Source: Flagellimonas_A sp039592695 (GTDB lineage: Bacteria > Bacteroidota > Bacteroidia > Flavobacteriales > Flavobacteriaceae). From it: a stretch of DNA of 64,000 nucleotides. Below, piece after piece: positions 1 through 7,593 of the stretch. The position numbers were made by a program, and so were the translations under genes. Within the stretch, counting starts at the first letter, position 1. Every line of letters starts with the position of its first letter. The notes beneath the pieces are model-generated. The model saw only the letters and a list, made by a program, of their open reading frames with translations, had not been told where the DNA came from and did not search any database. The stretch is from the NCBI RefSeq assembly GCF_039592695.1, contig NZ_JBBUTK010000001.1, forward strand, positions 1,054,001 to 1,118,000, written 5' to 3'.

Positions 1-1
1 A

Positions 2-127
2 AAAGTATTTTTTGGTATGCTAGCTATGGTTGTTTTGATGGCGGTGTCACTTTCGACAACTGTCACCATTGATGACAATCAAGAGCTAGGAGTTAGGAAA
101 GATCAATTTATGAAGCCTAAAAGATAG
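2..127 (+). CDS. C-terminal end of a small exported or membrane peptide (5' partial)
   Basis: An open frame enters the window at base 2 and stops with TAG at 125-127, giving at least 41 residues. It starts with a hydrophobic run (VFFGMLAMVVLMAVSLS) that looks like a signal peptide or membrane anchor, followed by a short polar, basic tail ending KPKR. The first in-window ATG is at 17, but the true start is probably just upstream of the window. A strong terminator at 154-183 follows, which supports a real transcript ending here. I do not recognise the family. Confidence 0.45.
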   Translation, partial: KVFFGMLAMVVLMAVSLSTTVTIDDNQELGVRKDQFMKPKR

Positions 128-153
128 GTCTGATTGAAATTTCCACAAAAGTG

Positions 154-183
154 AAAGGGCAATACTAAATATTGCCCTTTTTT
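154..183 (+). terminator. Rho-independent terminator
   Basis: A perfect 11-bp stem (AAAGGGCAATA / TATTGCCCTTT) with a 5-nt loop is followed by a T run. It lies 27 nt after the stop of the small partial frame and before the gene at 209. Confidence 0.85.
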
Positions 184-208
184 CGTTATATGAATTATTA
201 CACCCTTC

Positions 209-811
209 ATGGCGAAAAACAATACTTCAAAAAAATTAGCTAGAAAACGAATTTTTATAGAGTCCTTTGTTGCTCTATTAATAATAGTTTCTCCATTTAT
301 TTATAAGAGCCACGAATATCTTCCGGAAAATTCTTCTGTCGAAACGGTAAAGTTTTTATGGTTTGAAATTGGTAAAAGCGGGTTTCCTTCTATTGAAATG
401 AGTGGATGGTTTTTTGTTTCTAAGGTTGTTCCGCTTTATCTCCTTTTAATCTGGTTTTTAACTTGCAAACACTGGTGGTACCATATTATATTGATTCCAC
501 TTCTAATGTTCACTTTTCAATTATTTGAAGGTTATTACTTGGAAAGTGGAACAATAGATAGTGAAAATATTCTTTGGCTATTGCCAGTTTGTATGGTGGT
601 CATTCCTTTTGTCTATTTTATCCGTGTCAAACTCTATGACAAACATGTGCACGGCATCGACCTCAAAGCCATGGACACCGAACTGAGCATTCTTAAAGAA
701 AAAGAAGAATTGCGCAAAGAGCGCGAGAAACTCGAGCAGCTTAAAGACAAAACGCCCAAAGCATCTGAACTTCACTCTGACAATTTCAAAGCCCACAAAG
801 AGGTACTTTAA
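209..811 (+). CDS. Conserved-type membrane protein with a C-terminal coiled coil
   Basis: 200 residues, family not recognised. After a basic N-terminus (KKLARKR) there are about four membrane segments: near residues 16-32, 70-85, 90-108 and 122-138. A charged cytosolic tail follows, with the Glu/Lys/Leu-rich stretch ILKEKEELRKEREKLEQL predicting a short coiled coil near residues 155-180. No catalytic motif is visible. The bases coding for the membrane part are clearly more AT-rich than those coding for the tail, which may only reflect hydrophobic codons. The gene stands alone between terminator-like hairpins. Confidence 0.65.
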   Translation: MAKNNTSKKLARKRIFIESFVALLIIVSPFIYKSHEYLPENSSVETVKFLWFEIGKSGFPSIEMSGWFFVSKVVPLYLLLIWFLTCKHWWYHIILIPLLMFTFQLFEGYYLESGTIDSENILWLLPVCMVVIPFVYFIRVKLYDKHVHGIDLKAMDTELSILKEKEELRKEREKLEQLKDKTPKASELHSDNFKAHKEVL

Positions 812-837
812 AAAATTGTAACTTCGTTTTTAAGAAT

Positions 838-859
838 AAGGCCAACGCTTGTGGCCTTT
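838..859 (+). terminator. Weak hairpin terminator candidate
   Basis: AAGGCCA / TGGCCTT form a 7-bp stem with a 7-nt loop and only three trailing T residues, 27 bases after the stop at 811. A small palindrome (CTCGATAATCGAG, 861-873) follows immediately. Confidence 0.4.
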
Positions 860-966
860 ACTCGATAATCGAGATTTATAATGCTCTGACACTTGCGTCG
901 AAACCCAAGATTCGTTTCCTTTTAACGTCTCGTGGGCTTGACCCAAGGTAGTTTACATTACAACCT

Positions 967-2166
967 ATGAACCAACCTTCTTCCCCGTTCAGCAAACAAG
1001 AATTGTTGCCGCAAGAAGAGACCCTTGAGGTCATCAAGCAAAAAGGCGAGCTTTTTATCGGCATCCCCAAAGAAAACCAGTACCAAGAAAAACGTATCTG
1101 CCTCACACCCGATGCTGTGAATGCGATAACGGCCCATGGGCACCGCGTCATGATTGAGTCAGGGGCTGGTGAGGGAGCCAATTATACCGATGTTGAATAT
1201 ACCAATGCTGGGGCCGAAATCACCCGAGATACCAAAAAGGTGTTTTCATGCCCCCTCATTCTTAAGGTTGAGCCGCCCAGTTTGCAGGAGATTGAACTGT
1301 TGAACCCCCAAACCATTGTCATTTCAGCACTTCAAATAAAAACGCAGTCAAAAAACTATTTTGAAGAAATGGCCAAACGGCGGTTGACAGCCATTGCCTT
1401 TGAATACATTCGCGATGAAGATGGTAAATTCCCCGCAGTACGTTCGTTGAGTGAGATTGCAGGTACCGCCGCCGTGTTGATTGCCTCAGAACTGATGTCC
1501 GTGGCCAATGATGGCAATGGTCTTATGTTTGGCAACATCAGCGGTGTACCGCCTGTGGAGGTGGTCATCTTGGGCGCGGGCACCGTCGGCGAGTATGCGG
1601 CGCGCTCTTCGCTGGGGCTTGGGGCCAATGTGAAGGTATTTGATAACTCTATCACCAAACTGAGAAACATTCAGACTAACCTTAAAGAGACGATTTACAC
1701 CTCTACGCTACAACCCAAGAATCTGGTCAAGGCCTTGAAACGCTGTGATGTGGCCATAGGTGCGGTACGGGGAAAAGACAGGGCTCCCGTGGTAGTATCA
1801 AAAACCATGGTCGAAAACATGAAAACTGGGGCGGTCATCATTGATGTGAGCATTGATATGGGTGGTTGTTTCGAAACCACTGAGGTCACCACACATGTCA
1901 AACCTGTAATTGAAAAATTTGGGGTATTGCATTATGGCGTGCCCAATATTCCGGCGCGCTACCCCAGAACGTCTACAATATCCATCAGCAATATTTTCAC
2001 CCCCTATCTATTGAAAATTGGTGAGGATGGCGGATTAGAGCATTCCCTGCGGTTCGACAAAGGCCTCCGGAACGGACTCTACATGTACCACGGCATCTTG
2101 ACCAACAAAACCGTTGGCGATTGGTTTGACCTGAATTCAAGTGATATCAACTTTTTAATTTTTTAA
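967..2166 (+). CDS. ald: Alanine dehydrogenase
   Basis: 399 residues, AlaDH/PNT family: reversible oxidative deamination of L-alanine to pyruvate and ammonia with NAD. The N-terminal substrate domain has GIPKE near residue 32, EKRICLTPDAV and a Lys-containing LILKVEPPS segment. The Rossmann motif GAGTVG lies at residues 203-208, followed by an Asp that selects NAD (KVFDNS). The C-terminal signature GCFETTEVTTH / HYGVPNIP is typical of the family. Flavobacterial members carry about 30 extra N-terminal residues, as here. The chosen ATG follows a stop-rich leader. The next gene starts 5 nt downstream and is probably co-transcribed. Confidence 0.93.
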   Translation: MNQPSSPFSKQELLPQEETLEVIKQKGELFIGIPKENQYQEKRICLTPDAVNAITAHGHRVMIESGAGEGANYTDVEYTNAGAEITRDTKKVFSCPLILKVEPPSLQEIELLNPQTIVISALQIKTQSKNYFEEMAKRRLTAIAFEYIRDEDGKFPAVRSLSEIAGTAAVLIASELMSVANDGNGLMFGNISGVPPVEVVILGAGTVGEYAARSSLGLGANVKVFDNSITKLRNIQTNLKETIYTSTLQPKNLVKALKRCDVAIGAVRGKDRAPVVVSKTMVENMKTGAVIIDVSIDMGGCFETTEVTTHVKPVIEKFGVLHYGVPNIPARYPRTSTISISNIFTPYLLKIGEDGGLEHSLRFDKGLRNGLYMYHGILTNKTVGDWFDLNSSDINFLIF

Positions 2167-2171
2167 ACAGA

Positions 2172-2555
2172 ATGGTGCTGTTGAAACGCATTGGCTGGTA
2201 TCTGGTCGGGCTATCCATCGGATTGGTGTTCTTGATGTTCTTCCTCAAAAAAAAATCTGAGGAAACCGGAGTTGAATTTTGCTACCTGCCCAATTGTCGG
2301 GTTTTGAAAGACATACGCTCAAAACCGTTATCATTTTCAGAAGAAGTTCTGGCGAAAATGGAATCTGTGCAAATGGACAGTATGACCATTGTTTCCTTTT
2401 TAAAGGATGGCGATATCGATTTTGCAGAAAGTGACGCCAAGGCGAATCCATGTAAACTGTACAAAATCAACAAGGATTTTGATGGGAGGCGATTTACTCT
2501 GGATGTAGAAAATTGCAACGAAAGAGCTATTCTCAAAGGCCTTGCCAAAGAATAG
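2172..2555 (+). CDS. Small membrane-anchored protein downstream of ald (possible DUF4258)
   Basis: 127 residues. One N-terminal membrane helix (GLSIGLVFLMFFL, residues about 14-26) is followed by KKK and a soluble domain containing CYLPNCRVLKDIRSKPL and a C-terminal NPCKLYKI...ENCNERA. Four Cys residues in the soluble part (CYLPNC, NPC, NC) could form a disulfide or bind metal. It begins 5 nt after ald, and I recall similar proteins following ald in other Flavobacteriaceae. A DUF4258 assignment is possible but I am not sure. Function unknown. Confidence 0.7.
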   Translation: MVLLKRIGWYLVGLSIGLVFLMFFLKKKSEETGVEFCYLPNCRVLKDIRSKPLSFSEEVLAKMESVQMDSMTIVSFLKDGDIDFAESDAKANPCKLYKINKDFDGRRFTLDVENCNERAILKGLAKE

Positions 2556-2556
2556 C

Positions 2557-3732
2557 CTAAATCTTTCTTCTTTCTTTTTCTTTTTTCAAAAGTGACAGCT
2601 CTCGGGTGGTTTGTCCGGCCACCGATGTGTTCTCTTCCGCTCTTCGGATAAGATACGGCATTACATCACGAACAGGGCCATAGGGTAAATATTTGGCTAC
2701 GCGATACCCCGCTTCAGCTAGATTGAACGAAATATGGTCGCTCATACCGTACAACTGCCCGAACCAAATTCGAGGGTCGCTTTTTGATATTCCGTTGTAA
2801 TGCATCAAACCCAGCAAACGATAAGTACTTATTTCATTGTGGGTTCCTGAAAAGATGGAAAAGACATCCAAATGGTTCACCATGAATTTCACCGCAGTGT
2901 CAAAATTATCGTCCGTTTCCTTTTTAGAAGTACAGATGGGTGATTTGTATCCCTTTTCCTCAGCACGATTGTTTTCCTTTTCCATGTATGCGCCGCGAAC
3001 CACTTTGATGCCCACCTTGAAGTTTTCATTTTTTGCGGTTTCGACCAATGATTTCAAATAATCCATACGGTCCCAGCGGTACATTTGGGCGGTATTGAAA
3101 ATGACCGCCCTCTCAGTATTGTATTTTCGCATCATCTGCTCGGCCAGATTGTCGGCGGCATCTTGCATCCAGCTTTCTTCCGCATCAATCAATAGCGCCA
3201 CATCGAGATCATGGGCTTTTTTACATGCAAGGTCAAAACGATTGACAATACGCTGCCATTCGGCTGTTTCTTCTTCCGTCAAATTCAATCCTGCACCGAC
3301 TTTTTCATACAATTTGAACCTGCCGAATGCCGTGGGCTTGAAAACCGCAAACGGAATGGCCTCTTTCTCTTTGACAAAATCAAGCACATGCAAAATTTTC
3401 TGCATGGCCGTATCGAATTGATTTTCGATTTCCTTTCCTTCCACAGAATAATCCAAAATGGAGCAGACCCCGTGCTCAAACATCTGGTCAATTTTTGGCA
3501 AACAATCTTGCTCGTTGACTCCGCCACAAAAATGGTCAAAAACGGTAGCGCGAATCAATCCTTCGACCGGCAGATGGGCCTTGACGGCAAAGTTGGTCAC
3601 CGCAGTACCGATACGCACGAGGGGTTCGTTGGCAATCATTTTGAATAGAAAATAGGCCCTTTCTAGTTCTGAATCAGTTTTTAAGCGAAATGCAATTGCG
3701 GTATTCTCAAAATCAGGCCTCGTCATTGCCAA
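2557..3732 (-). CDS. Proline dehydrogenase (monofunctional, PRODH domain)
   Basis: 391 residues. FAD-dependent oxidation of L-proline to pyrroline-5-carboxylate, first step of proline use, associated with the inner membrane. The TIM-barrel signatures visible include KVVRGAYMEKE, FSGTHNEIS, QLYGMSD and YRVAKYLPYGPV, followed by the substrate-binding RRAEENTSV near the C-terminus. It resembles the single-domain bacterial/eukaryotic type and lacks the P5C dehydrogenase half of PutA. It is transcribed divergently from aroB over a 96-bp gap. An internal ATG two codons on (MTRPDF) is an equally plausible start. Confidence 0.9.
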   Translation of the reverse strand: MAMTRPDFENTAIAFRLKTDSELERAYFLFKMIANEPLVRIGTAVTNFAVKAHLPVEGLIRATVFDHFCGGVNEQDCLPKIDQMFEHGVCSILDYSVEGKEIENQFDTAMQKILHVLDFVKEKEAIPFAVFKPTAFGRFKLYEKVGAGLNLTEEETAEWQRIVNRFDLACKKAHDLDVALLIDAEESWMQDAADNLAEQMMRKYNTERAVIFNTAQMYRWDRMDYLKSLVETAKNENFKVGIKVVRGAYMEKENNRAEEKGYKSPICTSKKETDDNFDTAVKFMVNHLDVFSIFSGTHNEISTYRLLGLMHYNGISKSDPRIWFGQLYGMSDHISFNLAEAGYRVAKYLPYGPVRDVMPYLIRRAEENTSVAGQTTRELSLLKKEKERRKI

Positions 3733-3745
3733 TTTTTTAAAGATT

Positions 3746-3753
3746 CAAAGATA
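3746..3753 (-). promoter_or_regulatory. Bacteroidota -7 element for the proline dehydrogenase gene
   Basis: On the minus strand the sequence reads TATCTTTG (TAnnTTTG), 13 nt before the start at 3732. No good TTG -33 element was found at the usual distance, so this is a partial match. Confidence 0.4.
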
Positions 3754-3828
3754 AACAGCATTGACTCATGCACATCATTAAAAATAATCTTTATTTAGCA
3801 TCTGAAACAAAATTTTAGAACCGTAACA

Positions 3829-4875
3829 TTGGTGCAGCATTTGGTATATTTTGATGAGCTGGCACAGGCAGCTTTACTGCAATCGCTTGAAAACAAGGGG
3901 TATTCAAAAGTTTTTGTCTTGGTAGATACCAATACAAGAACACATTGTTTGCCCATTTTGAAAAATATGATAAAGGCGGTAGACAGTTCAGTAATAGAAA
4001 TCAAGGCTGGTGAAGAACACAAAAACCTTGATTCATGCAAGGCCGTTTGGGATACGCTCTCAACAGAAGGTGGTGATCGGCAAAGCTTGCTTATCAACCT
4101 GGGGGGTGGTGTCGTTACCGATTTGGGGGGGTTTGTTGCTTCGACATTCAAAAGAGGTATTGATTTCATCAATGTGCCCACCACACTTCTGGCCATGGTC
4201 GATGCAGCCATCGGTGGTAAAACGGGAGTCGATTTTCAGTCGTTGAAAAACCAAATTGGTGTCATCAACCAACCTGAGCTTATTGCGGTATTTCCTGAAT
4301 TTTTGAACACGCTCGAAAAGCGCCAAATCAAAAGCGGTTTTGCCGAGATGCTAAAACATGGGCTCATCAGTGACTTTGACTATTGGCAAGAGCTGAAAGC
4401 ATTGAAAAATCTTGATACTATCGGGGATAAAATTCAAAAATCCGTTGAAATTAAAAGCCATGTGGTACATGAGGATGTTGATGAAAAAGGATTGCGCAAA
4501 ATTCTAAACTTCGGCCATACCCTGGGCCATGCCATTGAATCACATTTTCTTATCGCCCAAGACAAAAGTGTTCTTTTGCACGGTGAAGCCATTGCCGTAG
4601 GTATGGTTTTAGAGGCCTACCTGTCACATAAACTGTCGGGGCTTTCCAAAATTGAATTGGATGAAATAAAAAGGGCCATTGACCATATCTACCCAAAGGT
4701 ACAGTTTAACAATGAGGACATTACATCTTGTATCGATTTGCTGAAACACGACAAGAAGAATACGCATGGCGATGTCAATTTTGTATTGCTAAAGACCATA
4801 GGAAAGGCTGTTATCGACATCAAAGTACCTTCAAGTCTTTTTGAAGAGGCATTTCAATACTACAGCTTACCATAG
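3829..4875 (+). CDS. aroB: 3-dehydroquinate synthase
   Basis: 348 residues. Converts DAHP to 3-dehydroquinate in the shikimate pathway, using NAD and a divalent metal. Visible signatures are GGGVVTDLGGF and VPTTLLAMVDAAIGGKTGVD (NAD and active-site loops), FAEMLKHG (metal ligand Glu), FGHTLGHAIE and LLHGEAIAVGM (metal-binding His). Length is usual. There is no ATG: the frame is closed by a TAG at 3796, and the only starts are CTG 3802, TTG 3829 or GTG 3832. The TTG fits the expected N-terminus (VQHLVYFDE). Confidence 0.93.
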   Translation: MVQHLVYFDELAQAALLQSLENKGYSKVFVLVDTNTRTHCLPILKNMIKAVDSSVIEIKAGEEHKNLDSCKAVWDTLSTEGGDRQSLLINLGGGVVTDLGGFVASTFKRGIDFINVPTTLLAMVDAAIGGKTGVDFQSLKNQIGVINQPELIAVFPEFLNTLEKRQIKSGFAEMLKHGLISDFDYWQELKALKNLDTIGDKIQKSVEIKSHVVHEDVDEKGLRKILNFGHTLGHAIESHFLIAQDKSVLLHGEAIAVGMVLEAYLSHKLSGLSKIELDEIKRAIDHIYPKVQFNNEDITSCIDLLKHDKKNTHGDVNFVLLKTIGKAVIDIKVPSSLFEEAFQYYSLP

Positions 4876-4970
4876 TTTCATATACTGATTCTTGGCATTG
4901 ACAACTCTTTACATTTTAGAAACCAAAAATTGAATAGTTTAGGTCTGATAACCAAAACAAACGACCTACT

Positions 4971-5306
4971 ATGAAACGTGTGCTGATTGACTATAAAAAG
5001 CTCGACCATCAAGTGGCTGCACTTTTGATTGACCTCTACCCCCATGGTTATGGTGATGACGACATCATCATTCTCAAAAAACCAAATGGCGAAATCATTG
5101 AAACCGTTGAAGTAAAAACCGAGGATACCATCTATTTGGTCAAAATCAGTAAAAGCCTTGCCAATTTTATTTCAAACTTTGAGGAAACTATTGAGCGTGA
5201 GCTTGAAAGTACCCCAAGTGAAAAGGAGGCCATAACCGAGGAGGGCTACGATACCCTTGAAGAAAAGGATGGGGACATTGACAATGACTTGGAAGATTTG
5301 GACTGA
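4971..5306 (+). CDS. Small acidic conserved flavobacterial protein
   Basis: 111 residues. The N-terminal 75 residues look folded (MKRVLIDYKKLDHQ, LIDLYPHGYGDDDII, VEVKTEDTIYLVKISKSLA), and the C-terminal 35 residues are almost all acidic (EEKDGDIDNDLEDLD). I recall homologs in many Flavobacteriaceae that databases sometimes label DNA primase. Nothing primase-like is present, so I give no function. It ends 2 nt before the stop of the convergent DinB gene. Confidence 0.7.
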   Translation: MKRVLIDYKKLDHQVAALLIDLYPHGYGDDDIIILKKPNGEIIETVEVKTEDTIYLVKISKSLANFISNFEETIERELESTPSEKEAITEEGYDTLEEKDGDIDNDLEDLD

Positions 5307-5308
5307 TT

Positions 5309-5824
5309 TTAGAGGTACCTTTCCCGAACTATCTTTTGGTGGTGCAGTTGGTGCCCACTGATAATAAAACCCAATGCCCTGACACTGAAATTGGTGTCGC
5401 TGGCAATACCAATTCGCTGTAATTCTTCTTCGTTCAAAGTGCTGAAAAGTGCAATCGTCGCATCACGAACCGAAGTAAACTCAAACCTTAAATTTTCAAT
5501 ACTCTTTTCGTTGGCCCTCGATGCGGTCACATAGCCATCTTGCTCAAAGCCAGGTAAAGGCGTTTTGTCATTTCTTGCAAACCGCATTGCCCTGTACTGA
5601 AATACCCGTTCGGCATCGATAACGTGCTGAAATAGCTCTGCGAGGCTCCACTTTCCCTCAGCATAGCTGAATCTAAATTTTTCTTCGGATATGGAGTTTA
5701 GAAGTTCGAGAAACTCTTCCTTAGTGGAAGCCAGGCATTTGAGCAACCCTAAATTTGGATTGCTTTGGATGTACGATTCATAATAGGCCCCATACTCATC
5801 TGTCCCCAAGTCATGTATGGTCAT
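5309..5824 (-). CDS. DinB-family four-helix-bundle protein
   Basis: 171 residues. DinB/YfiT-like fold with three metal-ligand histidines: FQHVIDAERVF near residue 65 and SGHQLHHQK near residue 157. The family includes thiol-transferases and stress proteins, and the substrate of this one cannot be told from sequence. The GKWSLAELFQHV segment is the usual signature. Its ATG overlaps the stop of the Lrp-type regulator by 4 nt, so both are translated from one message. Confidence 0.85.
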   Translation of the reverse strand: MTIHDLGTDEYGAYYESYIQSNPNLGLLKCLASTKEEFLELLNSISEEKFRFSYAEGKWSLAELFQHVIDAERVFQYRAMRFARNDKTPLPGFEQDGYVTASRANEKSIENLRFEFTSVRDATIALFSTLNEEELQRIGIASDTNFSVRALGFIISGHQLHHQKIVRERYL

Positions 5825-6303
5825 CCGAGCTCGTTGAAAATGGTATGCATCAGTCGTTTTTTGTCATTGATGCTCTCTTCTAAAGAAATCATGGTCTCCG
5901 TTCTGCTGATGCCATCAATATCATCAATCTTAAAAATGATATTCTTGGCATGTGTGGTATCGCGGGCCCGTATTTTACAGAAAATATTGAATTTTCCGGT
6001 TGTGATGTGGGCGACGGTCACATAGGGTATCTGAGTCAATCGCTCGAGCACAAATTTCGTTTGATGTGTTTTTTCCAGAAAAATGCCCACGTAGGCGATA
6101 AAAGAATATCCCAGCTTTACATAATCCAACGTCAACGAAGAGCCCCGTATAATACCGGCCTCTTCCATCTTTTTGACCCGTACATGCACTGTACCAGCAG
6201 ATATCAATAGCTTTTTGGCGATATCAGTAAATGGTGTCCTGGTGTTGTCAATCAACATATCCAGTATTTGGTGATCAATTTCGTCTAGTTTAACCTTGCC
6301 CAT
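5821..6303 (-). CDS. Lrp/AsnC-family transcriptional regulator
   Basis: 160 residues. An N-terminal winged helix-turn-helix (DEIDHQILDMLIDN, DIAKKLLISAGTVHVRVKKME, residues about 6-60) is followed by a RAM-type ligand domain (VTVAHITTGKFNIFCKIRARD, about 90-150). Lrp proteins sense amino acids and act as dimers or octamers. It heads an operon with the DinB gene and faces a 520-bp AT-rich intergenic region. Nearby amino-acid genes (ald, proline dehydrogenase) are possible targets, but this is conjecture. Confidence 0.9.
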   Translation of the reverse strand: MGKVKLDEIDHQILDMLIDNTRTPFTDIAKKLLISAGTVHVRVKKMEEAGIIRGSSLTLDYVKLGYSFIAYVGIFLEKTHQTKFVLERLTQIPYVTVAHITTGKFNIFCKIRARDTTHAKNIIFKIDDIDGISRTETMISLEESINDKKRLMHTIFNELG

Positions 6304-6591
6304 AGTCTAAAAATTTTCAACGAAAATAATAAATCAAGAAATTAAATATAAAAAAAAGTCACTTTTTTTAAAGATAACTCAAGAAAGCATAAAAAATTTA
6401 ACAATCGTAATTAAGCCTACAACGTTGAACACTAATGAAATGTCAGCGCATCACGAAAATTTAAATAGTACCCGTTGTGCAATTTATACTGACTTGGAGA
6501 ATGTACTTCTTTCTTCATGTTTTAAGGGAAGGGAAGAATAAAGATACCAGAACGTTTCGAGCTTCTCTATCAAGATGTAAAAATAGTCAAG

Positions 6592-6605
6592 TTTACAATT
6601 GTAAA
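6592..6605. promoter_or_regulatory. 14-bp perfect palindrome, probable operator
   Basis: TTTACAATTGTAAA is self-complementary. The adjoining GTTTACAATT (6591-6600) recurs inverted as AATTGTAAAC at 6641-6650, and a near copy (AATTGTGAA, 6820-6828) overlaps the GTG start of the XRE gene. Repeated half-sites around a regulator gene suggest operator sites for that regulator or for the Lrp protein. Confidence 0.5.
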
Positions 6606-6682
6606 TTTTTTACGACTCCCAATGTTTCGATTTTGGTTAGAATTGTAAACTAGTGCTGCGTATTTTTAACAAATAATAAATT

Positions 6683-6723
6683 AATTAGTTTAAAATATTA
6701 AATATCAATATTTTAAACTAATT
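6683..6723. repeat. 17-bp perfect inverted repeat with 7-nt loop
   Basis: Arms 6683-6699 and 6707-6723 (AATTAGTTTAAAATATT and its complement) are perfectly complementary around the loop AAATATC. The stem is wholly AT apart from one pair per arm, and no T tract follows, so it is not an obvious terminator. It lies about 100 bp upstream of the XRE start. Confidence 0.7.
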
Positions 6724-6795
6724 TATCTAATTATAAAGTTTAACTATTTTCACTTTTATACACAGCTGATGACTCAAATTAAATGCCCAAAATGG

Positions 6796-6803
6796 TACTT
6801 TTG
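6796..6803 (+). promoter_or_regulatory. Bacteroidota -7 element for the XRE gene
   Basis: TACTTTTG fits TAnnTTTG and ends 20 nt before the GTG start at 6824. A clear -33 TTG is missing. Confidence 0.45.
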
Positions 6804-6823
6804 CTGTATAGGAATTTATAATT

Positions 6824-7174
6824 GTGAATGATAATTTCATCAAACGTCTGAACGCACTTATGGAGCACTACGGAGTGTCACCTTCCCTATTCGCCGATAA
6901 AATTGGGGTGCAGCGTTCTAGTGTCTCACATATACTAAATGGCAGAAACCGGCCAAGCCTTGATTTTATCATGAAAGTGATCCAGACTTTTCCTGAAGTG
7001 AACATTTATTGGTTGCTCAACGGTAAAGGTAGTTTACTACTTACCGACGAAACCTCCTCCCCACCACCGCCCCCAAATCCTAAGAACTACATTGAAAAGT
7101 CTAAAAAGGGCATAACAAAAATTGCCGTTTTCTATGATGATGGGACCTTTGAATCGTTCGAACCAAAAAAATAG
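6824..7174 (+). CDS. XRE-family helix-turn-helix regulator
   Basis: 116 residues starting at GTG. A Cro/C1-type HTH spans residues about 5-65 (LNALMEHYGVSPSLFADKIG, QRSSVSHILNGRNRPSLDFI, then NIYWLLNGKGSLL). A proline-rich linker (SSPPPPPNP) leads to a short C-terminal strand-turn motif (ITKIAVFYDDGTFESF). I recall this HTH-plus-short-tail layout as chromosomal in flavobacteria rather than phage-borne. There are no phage genes nearby. The upstream half-site AATTGTGAA overlaps the start codon and could allow self-repression. Confidence 0.85.
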   Translation: MNDNFIKRLNALMEHYGVSPSLFADKIGVQRSSVSHILNGRNRPSLDFIMKVIQTFPEVNIYWLLNGKGSLLLTDETSSPPPPPNPKNYIEKSKKGITKIAVFYDDGTFESFEPKK

Positions 7175-7219
7175 TACCCGCTTATAGCGCAAAAATATGC
7201 TTTGCCGTATTTTGCACGT

Positions 7220-7591
7220 ATGTACAGAACAACATTCCTATTTCTAATTTTCATCGTTTCTTGCAATTCAATCCCTGAACGAAATTGCACCGATTTCAGA
7301 ACGGGCACTTTTCAATTTACCACCACCATTGAAGGCAGTGAACAGACCACAACCTTTGTTCGCAAACCCACCATAGAGATTGAAGAATTCAAAGGCAAGA
7401 AAGACACGGCATCCATCAGGTGGATCAATGACTGTGAGTATGTGCTCAAGAAAGTTTCCCCTCAAAACCGGGCTGAAGAAAAATCCATCCACATAAAAAT
7501 TTTGACAACCTCAGATTCTTCTTATACATTTGAGTACAACGCCATAGGCGATAAAAGAAAGTTTAAAGGCGAAGCCGTTAAAATACACTGA
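7220..7591 (+). CDS. Small lipoprotein of the flavobacterial family often mislabelled DNA topoisomerase IV
   Basis: 123 residues. A signal peptide with lipobox (FLFLIFIVSC, Cys at about 15) precedes a beta-rich domain with CTDFRTGTFQF, IEEFKGKKDTASIRWINDCEYV and EEKSIHIKILTT. Homologs I recall carry a wrong topoisomerase label, and nothing here resembles a topoisomerase. The ATG at 7220 is preferred over the upstream TTG at 7202 because only it gives a clean signal peptide. It ends 2 nt before the TerC gene and may be co-transcribed. Function unknown. Confidence 0.75.
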   Translation: MYRTTFLFLIFIVSCNSIPERNCTDFRTGTFQFTTTIEGSEQTTTFVRKPTIEIEEFKGKKDTASIRWINDCEYVLKKVSPQNRAEEKSIHIKILTTSDSSYTFEYNAIGDKRKFKGEAVKIH

Positions 7592-7593
7592 CC

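Larger units (their letters stand above)
6304..6823. other. 520-bp AT-rich intergenic region with several inverted repeats
   Basis: No coding frame is convincing here. The region separates the divergent Lrp and XRE regulators. It holds the palindrome TTTACAATTGTAAA (6592-6605), a second copy of its half-site in inverse orientation (AATTGTAAAC, 6641-6650), a long 17-bp inverted repeat (6683-6723) and a TAnnTTTG promoter element (6796-6803). It is much more AT-rich than neighbouring gaps. Confidence 0.7.

Noticed and set aside
6824..7174. Phage repressor / prophage remnant idea
   Set aside because: No integrase, capsid or attachment-like repeat is nearby, and the HTH-plus-tail form is a normal chromosomal regulator type.
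7220..7591. Database-style label DNA topoisomerase IV for the small lipoprotein
   Set aside because: The protein has a lipobox and a small beta domain and no topoisomerase motif; true topoisomerase IV is at 9436-13944.
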